Shown piece by piece: positions 24,403 to 34,076 of a stretch of 64,000 nt of DNA (position 1 is its first letter; each line of letters opens with the position of its first letter). The translations under genes were made by a program, and so were the position numbers. The DNA is from Chryseobacterium antibioticum. Its GTDB lineage: Bacteria > Bacteroidota > Bacteroidia > Flavobacteriales > Weeksellaceae. The notes below the pieces were generated by a model. It did no database searches, was not told the DNA's origin, and saw only the letters and a program-made list of their open reading frames with translations. The stretch spans positions 1 to 64,000 of the forward strand of contig NZ_JABBGI010000027.1 in NCBI RefSeq assembly GCF_012927325.1, written 5' to 3'.

Positions 24403-26148
24403 TTATTTGCTAATTCGTGAATACAAATTAACAACTGCTTTCAAAAGTTCCTCCATTCCTTCAGGTGATTTCAAAGGTGAGTATTTCTCCATTTGAATTC
24501 TTTGGGATAGATTTCTGTATTCCTCAGCAACAGCAGGTCCTTTATAACTTTCCAAAAATGTTCTGAAATCTTCTGAAGGGCTCTGGAAATAATGTTTTCT
24601 TACATCCAGGTCCATATCCTCTACAGTATCAAAGAACTTTTCATAATCTCCGTTATCTTTAAGGTTTTCAAGATAGCTGAAGTAATCGTTAATATCCGTT
24701 TTCAGCGTTTCTCTGATTTCTTTTTCTGTTTCAGCCACAGAGCCAAGTGGTTTCGGAGATGTTGTTTCTCTAACTAACGTTCGCTTTTTTTGCCAAGTCT
24801 TAAATAACAGATAGACAATAAATAATCCTACAAGAATAGCAATATTGGTTAAAAGAATATTCCAGTGGAATTTACTCTTTTCTTTTACTTTAAATGTTGT
24901 TGTCTTTAGAACAGGCGTATTTACTGTTTCTAAAAGAGTATTGGTATATTCGTTTACTTTCTCAACGGTCGTACGTGATTCCAGAATCTGATCATGAGAA
25001 AATGCATTCAGTGCAAGGATTTTCTGTCCAAGGTCTACATATTCGCGGCTGGCCGGGTCAAAGAAAGCAAACTGCTCGGTTTGGATGGAAATAGGTCCTG
25101 CTTTTTTAGGAATCACCACATAATGAGCGAAAATGTCCCCTTTCATTCCTGTAGTTCCGGGAGCCACTTTGGAAGTGATTTTTGGAGTAAAAACCTCATA
25201 ATCCGGAGATGACATGATCTTCGGAAGATACATATCGGGCAGGTTCCCCTCTCCTGAAACTTTCACAATTACGTTAATTGGTTTTTCAACCTCTATTTTA
25301 TCCTTTGATGCATTATAAACATTCACAGTGAAATTCCCGACTGCATTTTTAAAGTATTCAGGCGATCCCTCGGGAAGTTTTTTTACATTAAGTTTTACTT
25401 TATTGGAAACAATTTTATTCTTGTTGGAGTAAGAGCTTACAGACGCTGAGACCGAAGGAACATCTACATACCCTGATTCATTAGGAAACACCATAAATAC
25501 TGCTACAATCTGGGAAGCCATATTTCCGGCCCCTGAAGGGTCAATCTCCGACTTGCTGAAGCTTATAGGATGGACATTAATATTATCCTGATGCGGAAGA
25601 CGAACATCTTTCACTTTTCTGAAGTTGTCCATGTTTTTAGAATATACCCTCAATACAGCTATGGTTGGCTGATCCTGGTATACCTCACGGTCTTCTATCT
25701 CCATATTAAGATACATCTCGCTGGACATATTACTCGCAAGAGATCTCTTTTCAATGATATCTTTTATATTGACGTCGAAAGGTTCTGTCTTGTAGATCTT
25801 ATTGTTAACCGTTACCAAAACGGAACCTATTTTAATTTTCCCTTTTTTCTTAGGTTCAAGAGCAATTCTGGATACTTTCTGGGTAACAAGTGTATTGGTT
25901 GCGGGATCAATCAACGTATTGGTTACGGATCCGCTTCCTATGATGGTAAATTTTGAAAGATCAGGAAGCTGAAAACGGGTCTGTGGTTCAAGATCAACGC
26001 CATTAAGTTCCAGAATAATCGTAAGGTTGACAACATCCTTTCCATTGTACTCTGCTTTATCAGACTCCATATACAGGTTAACCTGTCCGTAAGAAATTAC
26101 GGATGCAAAAATGAATAATATGTAAATTAATTTCTGTTGCATCACCAA
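24403..26148 (-). CDS. batD: BatD family protein
   Basis: 581 residues: signal peptide (LIYILFIFASVISYGQ), several beta-sandwich domains, an FKVKEKSKFHWNILLTNIAILVGLFIVYLLF membrane helix near 430-450 and a cytoplasmic helical tail. EVNLYMESDKAEYNGKDVVNL is typical of BatD N-termini. It is the last gene of the Bat operon and overlaps batC by 7 bp. Bat proteins are envelope complexes of unclear mechanism linked to aerotolerance and stress survival in Bacteroidota and Leptospira. Confidence 0.9.
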   Translation of the reverse strand: MVMQQKLIYILFIFASVISYGQVNLYMESDKAEYNGKDVVNLTIILELNGVDLEPQTRFQLPDLSKFTIIGSGSVTNTLIDPATNTLVTQKVSRIALEPKKKGKIKIGSVLVTVNNKIYKTEPFDVNIKDIIEKRSLASNMSSEMYLNMEIEDREVYQDQPTIAVLRVYSKNMDNFRKVKDVRLPHQDNINVHPISFSKSEIDPSGAGNMASQIVAVFMVFPNESGYVDVPSVSASVSSYSNKNKIVSNKVKLNVKKLPEGSPEYFKNAVGNFTVNVYNASKDKIEVEKPINVIVKVSGEGNLPDMYLPKIMSSPDYEVFTPKITSKVAPGTTGMKGDIFAHYVVIPKKAGPISIQTEQFAFFDPASREYVDLGQKILALNAFSHDQILESRTTVEKVNEYTNTLLETVNTPVLKTTTFKVKEKSKFHWNILLTNIAILVGLFIVYLLFKTWQKKRTLVRETTSPKPLGSVAETEKEIRETLKTDINDYFSYLENLKDNGDYEKFFDTVEDMDLDVRKHYFQSPSEDFRTFLESYKGPAVAEEYRNLSQRIQMEKYSPLKSPEGMEELLKAVVNLYSRISK

Positions 26149-26900
26149 TCTTTTTCGTTGCTCTGGGGCACCGAATAAGAATTCTTGTTTAATATTTTTT
26201 TGGCGGTTTCTTTTTCTTTTTCGCTTACTTTATCTAATATGGCATTTTCAAGGTTTTTAGGCATTTTCCCTTCATCATTCTGATCCTGCTTAGAAGTATC
26301 TCCTTTTTCGCTCTTCCCTTCTTCCTGCTGGCCACTACCCTGATCCTGCTTTTGATCTTTTTTGTCGCCTTTCTGATCATCATTTTTATTCTTATCATCT
26401 CCGCCACCGCCTTTTCCTGAATTTTTCTGCTCGTTTTTTTGCTGCTGTTCTTTTTCCTTTTCTTTCAGCTTGGCAATTTCATAATTCTTTCGGGTTGCCT
26501 CATTATAAGGATTCTGCTTCAGAGCCTGCTTATAATAATCCGCCGCCTTTTCCGGCTGGTTCATCTGCATATAAGTATTGCCCAGGTTATGGAGAGCTGC
26601 CGTTTTATCGGGCAGTGTCTGCGAAAGCTTCTGTGCTTTGTCAAACTCTGCTTTAGCCTCTTCATACTTCTTGCTTTTATACAATGCATTCCCAAGATTA
26701 TAATGAGCTGTAAAATCTTTTTCATTGGTTTTTACGGCCTCCATGTATTTAGAGGACGCTCCATCATAGTCTTTACCATTGAATTTCTGATTACCTTCAT
26801 ATACTAACGTTCTATAGTTTTCCTGCCCAAACACTACGCTTGAGAACGAAAAAGCAATAAGAAACGATAAAAAAATGATTTTAGTATTCATTACCTGCAA
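26142..26900 (-). CDS. batC: TPR protein BatC
   Basis: 252 residues with a signal peptide (SFLIAFSFSSVVFGQ) and about three tetratricopeptide repeats (residues 30-140, e.g. FTAHYNLGNALYKSKKYEEA and AALHNLGNTYMQMNQPEKAA). A low-complexity Lys/Gln/Asp/Gly-rich tail (150-215) follows. The disordered tail and TPR architecture match BatC/BatE of Bat operons. It overlaps batD by 7 bp; a 93-bp gap separates it from batB. Confidence 0.9.
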   Translation of the reverse strand: MQVMNTKIIFLSFLIAFSFSSVVFGQENYRTLVYEGNQKFNGKDYDGASSKYMEAVKTNEKDFTAHYNLGNALYKSKKYEEAKAEFDKAQKLSQTLPDKTAALHNLGNTYMQMNQPEKAADYYKQALKQNPYNEATRKNYEIAKLKEKEKEQQQKNEQKNSGKGGGGDDKNKNDDQKGDKKDQKQDQGSGQQEEGKSEKGDTSKQDQNDEGKMPKNLENAILDKVSEKEKETAKKILNKNSYSVPQSNEKDW

Positions 26901-26993
26901 AATTATTCGTTTATATGTTAATAAACAGACTTCTATTTGTTAAAGTTCGGTTAAAGTATTGATTTAAAATATTGATAAACAAAGTGTAAAAAA

Positions 26994-28001
26994 TTATAAA
27001 TTGAAATCTTTTTTCGGGTTCAATATATAAATTAAAAAGAAGAAGAAAATAGAGACGATTAAAAAATACTGATAGTAGTGATTCGCGTTCTGGGATCTCA
27101 CCAAAGTTTGTGCAGATGAAGATTTTTTATTCATGGCATCGATGATCTTATTGGGAGCTTCGTTCACATTATTTCCATCAATATAGTCCCCACCTGTAGA
27201 CTCTGCCATCTTCTTCAGGGCTTCTGTTTGTCTTTTAGAGATTACCGTTCCGCCGTCGATATCCGTTTTATAGCCCATCAGCTGTCCGAAAACATATTCC
27301 GGTACCGGCGCACCTTCATCCGTTCCTATGCCTACCGATGTTATGGAGATACCTTCTTTATTGGCCAGCCTGATAGCGGCATTGTCATTTCCTTCATTAT
27401 CCTCACCATCGCTCAGCAGGATCACCTTTCTTGAGCCTTTGCTTACATTTTTAAACTTCTCTGCTGCTGCCTGCATTCCTTTCAAAAAATCCGTACCCTG
27501 GATCTTCATGGAATTTGTTTCTACAGCACTTATGTAGGTTTCCGCAGTACCGTAATCAGTGGTAAGCGGCATGATAGAAACTGCTTCACCAGCAAAAATC
27601 ACAATACCGATCTTGTCATTCTTCATCTTCTGCATGGTGTTCACCATCAAATTTTTCGCTTCCACAAGACGGCTTGGATCAATGTCTTCCGCATTCATGG
27701 AATTGGAAACATCCAGCATAAAGATGACATTATTAAGCCTTTGATTGGTTTTCACTTCTTCCGAACCGTTCAGAAGGTCTATAATGGAAAATATCAGAAA
27801 CAGCGTTCCCAAAAGATATAAAGCGGGAAAGAATTTTGTAAATCCTGACCTTTTTTCAAATAAGCTTTCATGAAAACGGCTCTCAGCAAAAATCTCCCTT
27901 TTCTTCTTTTTCCATTTCAAAAAACGGATCAGAAAGGAAGCCAGCAACGGCAAAAGCAGCAGCAAAAGTAAATACCAGTAATTTCCTAAAGACCAATTCA
28001 T
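26994..28001 (-). CDS. batB: VWA domain membrane protein BatB
   Basis: 335 residues: two N-terminal helices, a von Willebrand A domain (about 88-300) and a C-terminal helix (YFLIVSIFFFFLIYIL). The metal-ion adhesion site is intact: FMLDVSNSMNAEDIDPSRL carries DxSxS, TDF supplies the Thr, and LLSDGEDNEGN the Asp. It overlaps the batA stop by one base (ATG within TAATG-like junction). Confidence 0.95.
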   Translation of the reverse strand: MNWSLGNYWYLLLLLLLPLLASFLIRFLKWKKKKREIFAESRFHESLFEKRSGFTKFFPALYLLGTLFLIFSIIDLLNGSEEVKTNQRLNNVIFMLDVSNSMNAEDIDPSRLVEAKNLMVNTMQKMKNDKIGIVIFAGEAVSIMPLTTDYGTAETYISAVETNSMKIQGTDFLKGMQAAAEKFKNVSKGSRKVILLSDGEDNEGNDNAAIRLANKEGISITSVGIGTDEGAPVPEYVFGQLMGYKTDIDGGTVISKRQTEALKKMAESTGGDYIDGNNVNEAPNKIIDAMNKKSSSAQTLVRSQNANHYYQYFLIVSIFFFFLIYILNPKKDFNL

Positions 28002-28993
28002 CAGCTTAAAAATTTATATAATACCCATCGCAGCAGTGCATCAAAGAACAGCATCCCCAGCGCGATCCAAAGGAAGATTTTAAAATATTCATCATAGTTG
28101 TACAGCTTGGAAACTTTGACATCCGATTTCTCCAATTGGTTGATCTCGTCATAAACTTCCTCCAAACTGCTGTTGGAAGTCGCTCTGAAATATCTTCCGC
28201 CAGTAACTTGTGCTACTTCTTTCAACGTATTTTCATCGATCGTTACTTCCGTTTCGGTAAAAATCAGATCCCCGAAAATATCCTGAGAGGTTGGCATCAG
28301 TGCAAAACCGTTGGTTCCGATCCCGATCGCATATACCTTTATATTATTATTCTTAGCCAGTTCTGCTGCCAGCTGTGGAGGTATTGCATTCTGAATATTG
28401 CTTACCCCATCGGTCATCAGGATCACTACCTTACTTTTAGCTTTGCTTTTGATAAGATGATTTACCGCCACAGAAAGTCCTTCTCCGATCGCTGTTCCCG
28501 GTTCAAGACCTGCAGAATTAAGATTTTTAATTTCGTCAATCACCACCTGATGATCTGAAGTCACCGGTACTTTGGTAAATGCTTCTGCTGCATATGCCAC
28601 TACTCCTATCCTGTCATTCGGACGCTTCTGAACAAATTTCACAGCAATATCTTTTAGTGCCGTAATACGGTCCGGATTAAGATCTTTCGCAAGCATACTC
28701 AGGGAAACATCTATCGAAAGCATGATATCTACCCCTTTGGTATCATCTCTGTCCTGAGAGACCGTAAAAGTCCTCGGTCTCGCCATGGCAACAATAAGCG
28801 CTGAAAGAATGATATACTTCGAGAGTTTAAGCAGAACAAGCACCGCACGGATTCCTCCACTATCTTCCATATTCTGGACAGTGGGAACTTTAATTCCTTT
28901 CTTTTTCTTTCCGCCCGCATCTTTAATGAACAGCGGAATGAACAGCAGAAAAAGCAGCAGGAACCACGGACTGTAAAATTCGAAATTAAACAT
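28001..28993 (-). CDS. batA: VWA domain membrane protein BatA
   Basis: 330 residues. N-terminal helices are WFLLLFLLFIPLFI and a second around 50-70. A VWA domain follows with MIDAS motif MLSIDVSLSMLAKDLNPDR, EPGTAIGEG and LMTDGVSNIQN, and a C-terminal helix is at 305-325. BatA and BatB share the architecture and are presumed to sit together in the inner membrane with the VWA domain in the periplasm. The start overlaps the upstream BatD-like gene by 8 bp. Confidence 0.95.
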   Translation of the reverse strand: MFNFEFYSPWFLLLFLLFIPLFIKDAGGKKKKGIKVPTVQNMEDSGGIRAVLVLLKLSKYIILSALIVAMARPRTFTVSQDRDDTKGVDIMLSIDVSLSMLAKDLNPDRITALKDIAVKFVQKRPNDRIGVVAYAAEAFTKVPVTSDHQVVIDEIKNLNSAGLEPGTAIGEGLSVAVNHLIKSKAKSKVVILMTDGVSNIQNAIPPQLAAELAKNNNIKVYAIGIGTNGFALMPTSQDIFGDLIFTETEVTIDENTLKEVAQVTGGRYFRATSNSSLEEVYDEINQLEKSDVKVSKLYNYDEYFKIFLWIALGMLFFDALLRWVLYKFLS

Positions 28994-29888
28994 CCTTTCT
29001 TAAGTTTTCAAATTCTAAATCTTTTGATGATCTCTTCACAAAATCCCGGATGTCTGCAAAATCTTTTTCCATAGTCACCTGGTCTGGGAAGGTCTTGGCA
29101 AACTTTACAAGATCTCCTCTTAAGAATACATCTTCCACTATTTTTTCGTTTTCCTGAGAAATGGTGTTATTCTTTTTCATGACGTCAATAAGATCGTCGG
29201 TAAGAAGAACATCTGCGGGAAGATGATACTGTTTGGCAATAAATGTTCTTGATATTTCTATTAATTCAACATAGAACGAACGGAAATTTCCGTCTTCAAT
29301 GTATTTTTTCTTTTTCAGAGAATCCAGTTCCTTTAAAGTCTGATTGGTTGCAACTACCGGTGAACTTTTAGATTTCCTGCCCCATTTGATAAACATAATG
29401 ACCGCAATAATCAGAGCAATAACTGCAAGAGCCGCCAGAATATAAAATTTATAAAGTTCCCAGTAATCTTTAGTTTCAAGTTTTACCTCTTTATTATTCA
29501 TGATATCATTGATCTGATCTGCCTTTTGAGCTGTATTGATCACATCAATTTCATAAGGAATGGTTTTCAAAATCTTCCCTCCTACATTAAATTCCAGTTC
29601 AGGAATAGTAAATTTTCCCTCATCATAAACTGAAAACTCAATTTTTCTTTCGTAGAAATTCTGGTTCTGTCCAATGCTATCTTTGATTTCCTCGAAATGG
29701 AAAGGAAGCAGCTCATTTTTAGGGGCTGCAACCACCTGCAGATCATGGACATTGTCAATTTTAATAATCAAGCGATTAACTTCACCCAAAGCAAGGGTCT
29801 TCTTTTCAAGCTTCGAAGACAATATCTGTGAAAAAGCATTTGCACAGATTAGAAAAGACAGTATGAATAATATTTTTTTCAATTTCAA
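28986..29888 (-). CDS. BatD-like membrane protein of the Bat operon
   Basis: 300 residues with a signal peptide (ILFILSFLICANAFSQ), a beta-rich periplasmic domain (residues 20-130), one membrane helix (FYILAALAVIALIIAVIMFI, about 148-167) and a cytoplasmic tail with FRSFYVELIEISRTFIAKQYHLPADVLLTDDLI. This small companion is regularly found between DUF58 and batA in Bacteroidota. Function unknown. Confidence 0.8.
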   Translation of the reverse strand: MKLKKILFILSFLICANAFSQILSSKLEKKTLALGEVNRLIIKIDNVHDLQVVAAPKNELLPFHFEEIKDSIGQNQNFYERKIEFSVYDEGKFTIPELEFNVGGKILKTIPYEIDVINTAQKADQINDIMNNKEVKLETKDYWELYKFYILAALAVIALIIAVIMFIKWGRKSKSSPVVATNQTLKELDSLKKKKYIEDGNFRSFYVELIEISRTFIAKQYHLPADVLLTDDLIDVMKKNNTISQENEKIVEDVFLRGDLVKFAKTFPDQVTMEKDFADIRDFVKRSSKDLEFENLRKDV

Positions 29889-29926
29889 ATAATGGTGGTT
29901 AAGGCCGGAGCCTTTGTTATTTAGAT

Positions 29927-30817
29927 TTACTTCTTCTGAAAATAATTATACAGCATTTTAGAATAATCCGCACCTGTGCTGATATTCATAAAGCTGGCCG
30001 AACTGGTAGCAAAATCTTCTTCCAGAGCACGGACTTTCTGTTTCTGGGCTTCCGCGAAGGTGTATCTCCACCTTGCATTGGAAGTATTGGCCCAGACTTC
30101 TTTTCCTGTTTCAGCATCATGCAAAAGAACATAGCCTACATCAGGAATTTCGTTATCTTTTTCATCATAGATTCTCATCCCCAGCAGCTGATGCTTTTTT
30201 GAAGCTACCCGGAGCATTTTGGAATCATAAGTATCTTCAAAATCCGAAAACAGAAAAACCAGAGATTTCCTTTTGAAAATCCCCATCATGTATTCCATAG
30301 CCTTATCGATCTTTGATACAGCTGGCACGTAATCAGCCGTTAGAATAGTACTGATAATGGAAAGAATATGCTTTCTGCCTTTTTGCGGCGGAATCACTTT
30401 ATACACTTTATCTGCAAACAGGATCACTCCTACTTTATCATTGTTTCCTGCGGCTGAAAACCCCAGACTGGCAGCAATTTCTGCTACATATTCCCTTTTC
30501 AGCTGGCCTTTGGTTCCATAATCCATGGAAGCAGAAATATCTACCAGAATCATCATGGTCAGTTCTCTTTCTTCTTCCATCACTTTTACGAAAGGTTCAC
30601 GAAACCGAGCTGTTTTATTCCAGTCGATTCTGCGGATCTCATCGCCAAACTGATACGGACGAACTTCCGAAAACGTCATCCCCTGTCCTTTAAAAGCACT
30701 GTGATACTGTCCCATAAGCGAAGCTTCCGTCTTCTTTCGGGTACGGATCTCAATTTGCTTTACTTTTTTTACAATATCTTTTATTTCCATAAATGCGTTG
30801 CGGGTTTCGAGGTTCAA
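29927..30817 (-). CDS. DUF58 domain protein
   Basis: 296 residues. The DUF58 core is FSEVRPYQFGDEIRRIDWNKTARFREPFVK (near 57-87), followed by a VWA-like region with LVDISASMDYG (DxSxS) and FLFSDFEDTYD. These proteins partner with MoxR ATPases. It lies 45 bp after the GNAT gene and 38 bp before the BatD-like gene, all in one direction. Confidence 0.95.
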   Translation of the reverse strand: MNLETRNAFMEIKDIVKKVKQIEIRTRKKTEASLMGQYHSAFKGQGMTFSEVRPYQFGDEIRRIDWNKTARFREPFVKVMEEERELTMMILVDISASMDYGTKGQLKREYVAEIAASLGFSAAGNNDKVGVILFADKVYKVIPPQKGRKHILSIISTILTADYVPAVSKIDKAMEYMMGIFKRKSLVFLFSDFEDTYDSKMLRVASKKHQLLGMRIYDEKDNEIPDVGYVLLHDAETGKEVWANTSNARWRYTFAEAQKQKVRALEEDFATSSASFMNISTGADYSKMLYNYFQKK

Positions 30818-30862
30818 ATTGCGCTTCCATCTCCCATCTTCCTTACTTTCATCCTCTCACTT

Positions 30863-31321
30863 CTAATCTCTCAATTCAATCGAAACATTTAGCCATTCAT
30901 TGTCAAATTTGGGGCTGTATTTCTTATAAAAATTAATGGCGGGTTCATTCCAGTTCAATACCTGGAAAACCATTCCGCTGTATTGGTTAGATTTTCCATA
31001 TTCCAAAGTGGCATCAAACAAAAGTTTTCCGATCTGTTTCCCTCTCATTTTTTCTGTTACCACCAGATCTTCAAGATACAGTCTTCTTCCCTTCCAAGTT
31101 GAAAATCTGTCATAATATAGTGAAATTCCTACGATCTCATGATTCAGTTCAGCTACAAAAGCTCCCCAAACCGGAGATTTTCCGAAGCCGTCTTCTGTAA
31201 ACTCGTCCAAAGTTAAAGTCACTTCATGAAGTGCCTTTTCATATTCTGCAAGTTCCCTGATGAGCTCCAGCATGGGAGCACAATCTTCCTGAACCCCTTT
31301 TCTGATGATCACTTCACTCAT
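30863..31321 (-). CDS. GNAT family acetyltransferase inside the Bat operon
   Basis: 152 residues, complete GNAT domain: LELIRELAEYEKALHEV near the start is the diamine acetyltransferase-like segment, LYLEDLVVTEKMRGKQIGKLLF holds the acetyl-CoA loop RGKQIG, and FQVLNWNEPAINFYKKY is the C-terminal strand and helix. The start codon shares one base with the moxR stop (TAATG), so it is coupled to moxR although acetyltransferases are not part of the core Bat machinery. Spermidine/thialysine acetyltransferase-like by sequence; substrate unproven. Confidence 0.9.
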   Translation of the reverse strand: MSEVIIRKGVQEDCAPMLELIRELAEYEKALHEVTLTLDEFTEDGFGKSPVWGAFVAELNHEIVGISLYYDRFSTWKGRRLYLEDLVVTEKMRGKQIGKLLFDATLEYGKSNQYSGMVFQVLNWNEPAINFYKKYSPKFDNEWLNVSIELRD

Positions 31322-32325
31322 TACGGAGCCTGAATTTTTGCTAAAATTCTGTTGATGATCTCTTCTGATGAAATTTCTTCTGCTTCTGCCTCAAAAGTAA
31401 GACCAATTCTGTGTCTTAGTACATCCTGAGCCAATGCTTTTACATCTTCAGGAATAACAAATGCCCTTCCTTTCAGGAATGCATACGTTCTGGATGCAAT
31501 CGCCAGGTTGATGGATGCTCTTGGTGAAGCTCCGAAACCAATGTAATTTTTAAGTTCAGAAAGTCCATAGTTTTCAGGATAACGGGTCGCAAAAACCATA
31601 TCCAGAATATATTTTTCGATCTTTTCATCCAGATAAATCTGATTGATCAGTTCTTTAGCATCTACAATATCCTGTAGTGAGATAACAGGCTTGACAACAG
31701 GCTGATGAGAGGTAGAAACCATTCTCATCACCGTTCTTTCATCTTCAAAATTCGGATAATCGATCTTACATTTCAGCATAAAACGGTCGCTCTGGGCTTC
31801 CGGCAGCAGATAAGTTCCCTCCTGATCGATTGGGTTTTGAGTAGCCAGTACCAAAAACGGTTTTGGAAGCTTCATGGTTTCGTCACCAATGGTTACCTGC
31901 TTTTCCTGCATTACTTCCAGTAGTGCCGACTGTACTTTTGCCGGCGCACGGTTGATCTCATCTGCCAATACGAAATTGGCAAAAACAGGACCTTTTTTTA
32001 TGGAAAAATCGTTGTCTTTAATATTGAAGATCATGGTCCCGACAACATCTGCAGGGAGTAAATCCGGCGTAAACTGTATTCTGGAAAATTGTCCGTGAAC
32101 AGCTTCTGCCAGGGTTTTGATCGCCAAAGTTTTTGCCAGTCCGGGTACCCCTTCCAAAAGAACGTGTCCGTTCCCCAAAAGCCCCACCAAAAGGCGGTCT
32201 ATCATATATTCCTGTCCAATGATCACTTTGTTGATTTCCTGCCTCAGAAGGGAAAATAAGTAGTTTTTTTCTTTTACTTTTTCCGTCAACTGGCGGATAT
32301 CTTCGGCTTGATATGTATCTGACAT
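31321..32325 (-). CDS. MoxR family AAA ATPase
   Basis: 334 residues from MSDTYQAED (32325); a frame extending upstream to 32370 would add 15 residues without conservation. Walker A is LLEGVPGLAKT near 60, Walker B FVLADEINRAP near 118, sensor I LATQNPIDQEGTY near 160, and GFGASPRASINLA near 270 is characteristic of MoxR. First gene of the operon moxR-GNAT-DUF58-batD-like-batA-batB-batC-batD. MoxR proteins act as chaperone-like ATPases with VWA partners. Confidence 0.95.
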   Translation of the reverse strand: MSDTYQAEDIRQLTEKVKEKNYLFSLLRQEINKVIIGQEYMIDRLLVGLLGNGHVLLEGVPGLAKTLAIKTLAEAVHGQFSRIQFTPDLLPADVVGTMIFNIKDNDFSIKKGPVFANFVLADEINRAPAKVQSALLEVMQEKQVTIGDETMKLPKPFLVLATQNPIDQEGTYLLPEAQSDRFMLKCKIDYPNFEDERTVMRMVSTSHQPVVKPVISLQDIVDAKELINQIYLDEKIEKYILDMVFATRYPENYGLSELKNYIGFGASPRASINLAIASRTYAFLKGRAFVIPEDVKALAQDVLRHRIGLTFEAEAEEISSEEIINRILAKIQAP

Positions 32326-32529
32326 AGCTTTAATTAAAATAAGTGGTAAATTTCTGATAAATACTGGCATTAATCAACATAATGAATGCCATTTTTGAGT
32401 TAAAGTTTGTTAAATATTCCGGGATTAGTAAAGCACTCGGAGTGACATAACAAGGACTTCACTGCACAAGATCAATTCATGCAGTGAAAGTTACGGTAAT
32501 AATTTCTTATAAAACAGTATGTTAAATCA

Positions 32530-32640
32530 GGTTTTTTATAAATGCTCAATATTGCTACGCAAGTCAACTGCGAATGGTTTCTTACTAGTAAAATTTACTA
32601 TTCATTATTGACAATTCACTATTCACTATTGACAATCCAC
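32530..32640. repeat. Low-complexity direct repeats upstream of moxR
   Basis: Words ACAATTCACTATT, ATTCACTATTGACAAT and ATTCATTATTGACAAT recur at 32598-32640. Similar ATTATCATTCATTATTTATC text is at 21661-21690. No reading frame or promoter was recognised in 32371-32645. Confidence 0.45.
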
Positions 32641-32645
32641 CTCTA

Positions 32646-33944
32646 TTAAAGTTTAATAATTTTAATGGTAAAAACATTTTCCGGCATATCGACTGTTTCT
32701 TCATAGGCTCCAACATTTATAAAATATTCGGTTCCTGCTGTAGTTGTGAATGTATAGGTTTCTGCAGCACCGCCACCACCGTTATCCATTGCTTTCACAC
32801 ACGCTAAACTGCTGCATGTGCCGCTGTATATATCCATCTGAGGATCATAGGTACTGCCAGCAGGCATTGTTATACCAACGGTAAACTGACCTCCGTCTCC
32901 GGTAAATTTAAACCACGTCCCGTCATTCATTGCGTCGGCACACGAGGTTATGAATCCATTATTATTAGTAGAAGATATTGCATCAATCTGGGTATATTCA
33001 TATGGGAAAACTGATGCCACTAAAGCACCGGAACAAGCATCATTTAAAGGAACCGAAGGTATCGTTTTAAAAACTACATCGGCACATCCTGAAGATTCAA
33101 TACCCGCTGAAACAGCACTTACTTTTAAATAGTAGTTGGTATTCGCATTAAGAGGAGCTGAGGGAGTGAAATTAGTACCCGTTACAACCTGCTGATTGAT
33201 AACATCTGTACTTCCAAGGCTTGTTCCTAATGAAATTTTATAGGAATCTGCTACCGAAACAGGGAACCATTTGATGTTTGGAGACAAAGGAACAGATTGG
33301 GCATTATTTAAAGGATAACTCACTAAAGGACAAGCAGGAGTAGATCTTGGCGTCAATCCTGAAATAGTGATCGCTGATTTATAATCAGCTCTTATTCCAC
33401 CTGGAGGAACTGCAGGATCCACGATCATACGGTCTCCCTTGTAATAAAGGGTTGAATTGGGTGTATAGGGATAAACACGAAAGGCTTCATCGAAATTATT
33501 AATATCAATACTCTGAGAATTTTCCTTTGCAGCAACGACTAAATCATCGGTATTATTATAGGCAAATGGCGTTGTAAGAGTAACTTCTACTCTATTGTTA
33601 TTCTTAACCACGGTACCTGCGTACACCTGAGTAAGCTGTGAAACAGGAATCCAGTCTGTACCGGACGCAAATGCTGTCTTTGAAGTATGTCCAAGATAAA
33701 CCGTCCAGTCTGAAGAATCAGAAATAGTTGCTGAAGGGTCTATATAAAATACAAGACCTGTGATATTCCCTGCAGCATTGGCATTGATTTCCTGTTTAGG
33801 ATAAAGCTGCTGAACATAAGAATACGAAAAAAAGCTACTCACCGGTGCCGTACCGACATTTGTGCTTCCAATGTTTAAATTGATTTGGGCATTAAACATT
33901 AATGCTGTCGATAACAAAGAGAAAAGTAAAATTTTTTTCATCAT
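32646..33944 (-). CDS. Secreted fibronectin type III-like repeat protein
   Basis: 432 residues with signal peptide (ILLFSLLSTALMFNAQ). A beta-rich N-terminal domain (20-200) is followed by a fibronectin III-like module PACPLVSYPLNNAQSVPLSPNIKWFPVSVADSYKISLG (about 205-300) and a C-terminal beta-sandwich with NDGTWFKFTGDGG and YDPQMDIYSGTCSSLACV, repeated in many flavobacterial surface proteins. No standard T9SS C-terminal domain is visible, which is unusual for this class; export may end in the periplasm or use another signal. Divergent from the PNGase F-like gene. Confidence 0.75.
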   Translation of the reverse strand: MMKKILLFSLLSTALMFNAQINLNIGSTNVGTAPVSSFFSYSYVQQLYPKQEINANAAGNITGLVFYIDPSATISDSSDWTVYLGHTSKTAFASGTDWIPVSQLTQVYAGTVVKNNNRVEVTLTTPFAYNNTDDLVVAAKENSQSIDINNFDEAFRVYPYTPNSTLYYKGDRMIVDPAVPPGGIRADYKSAITISGLTPRSTPACPLVSYPLNNAQSVPLSPNIKWFPVSVADSYKISLGTSLGSTDVINQQVVTGTNFTPSAPLNANTNYYLKVSAVSAGIESSGCADVVFKTIPSVPLNDACSGALVASVFPYEYTQIDAISSTNNNGFITSCADAMNDGTWFKFTGDGGQFTVGITMPAGSTYDPQMDIYSGTCSSLACVKAMDNGGGGAAETYTFTTTAGTEYFINVGAYEETVDMPENVFTIKIIKL

Positions 33945-34051
33945 TGATTAATTAATATTGAACATTGCGCTAATTTAAAGATAAAATTTTAATTTCTCAA
34001 ACAAATGTGATTTTTCAATATGATTTATCAATACTTTAAACGAATATTTAA

Positions 34052-34059
34052 TATATTTG
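34052..34059 (+). promoter_or_regulatory. TATATTTG -7 box of the PNGase F-like gene
   Basis: TATATTTG lies 17 bp before ATG 34077. It falls after an upstream in-frame start at 34020 and so argues that the shorter start is the real one. No TTG at 20-nt spacing. Confidence 0.5.
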
Positions 34060-34076
34060 TGATAAATACAGACAAT

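Noticed and set aside
34020..34076. Longer start for the PNGase F-like gene
   Set aside because: A promoter -7 box lies downstream of it, and the signal peptide begins at 34077.
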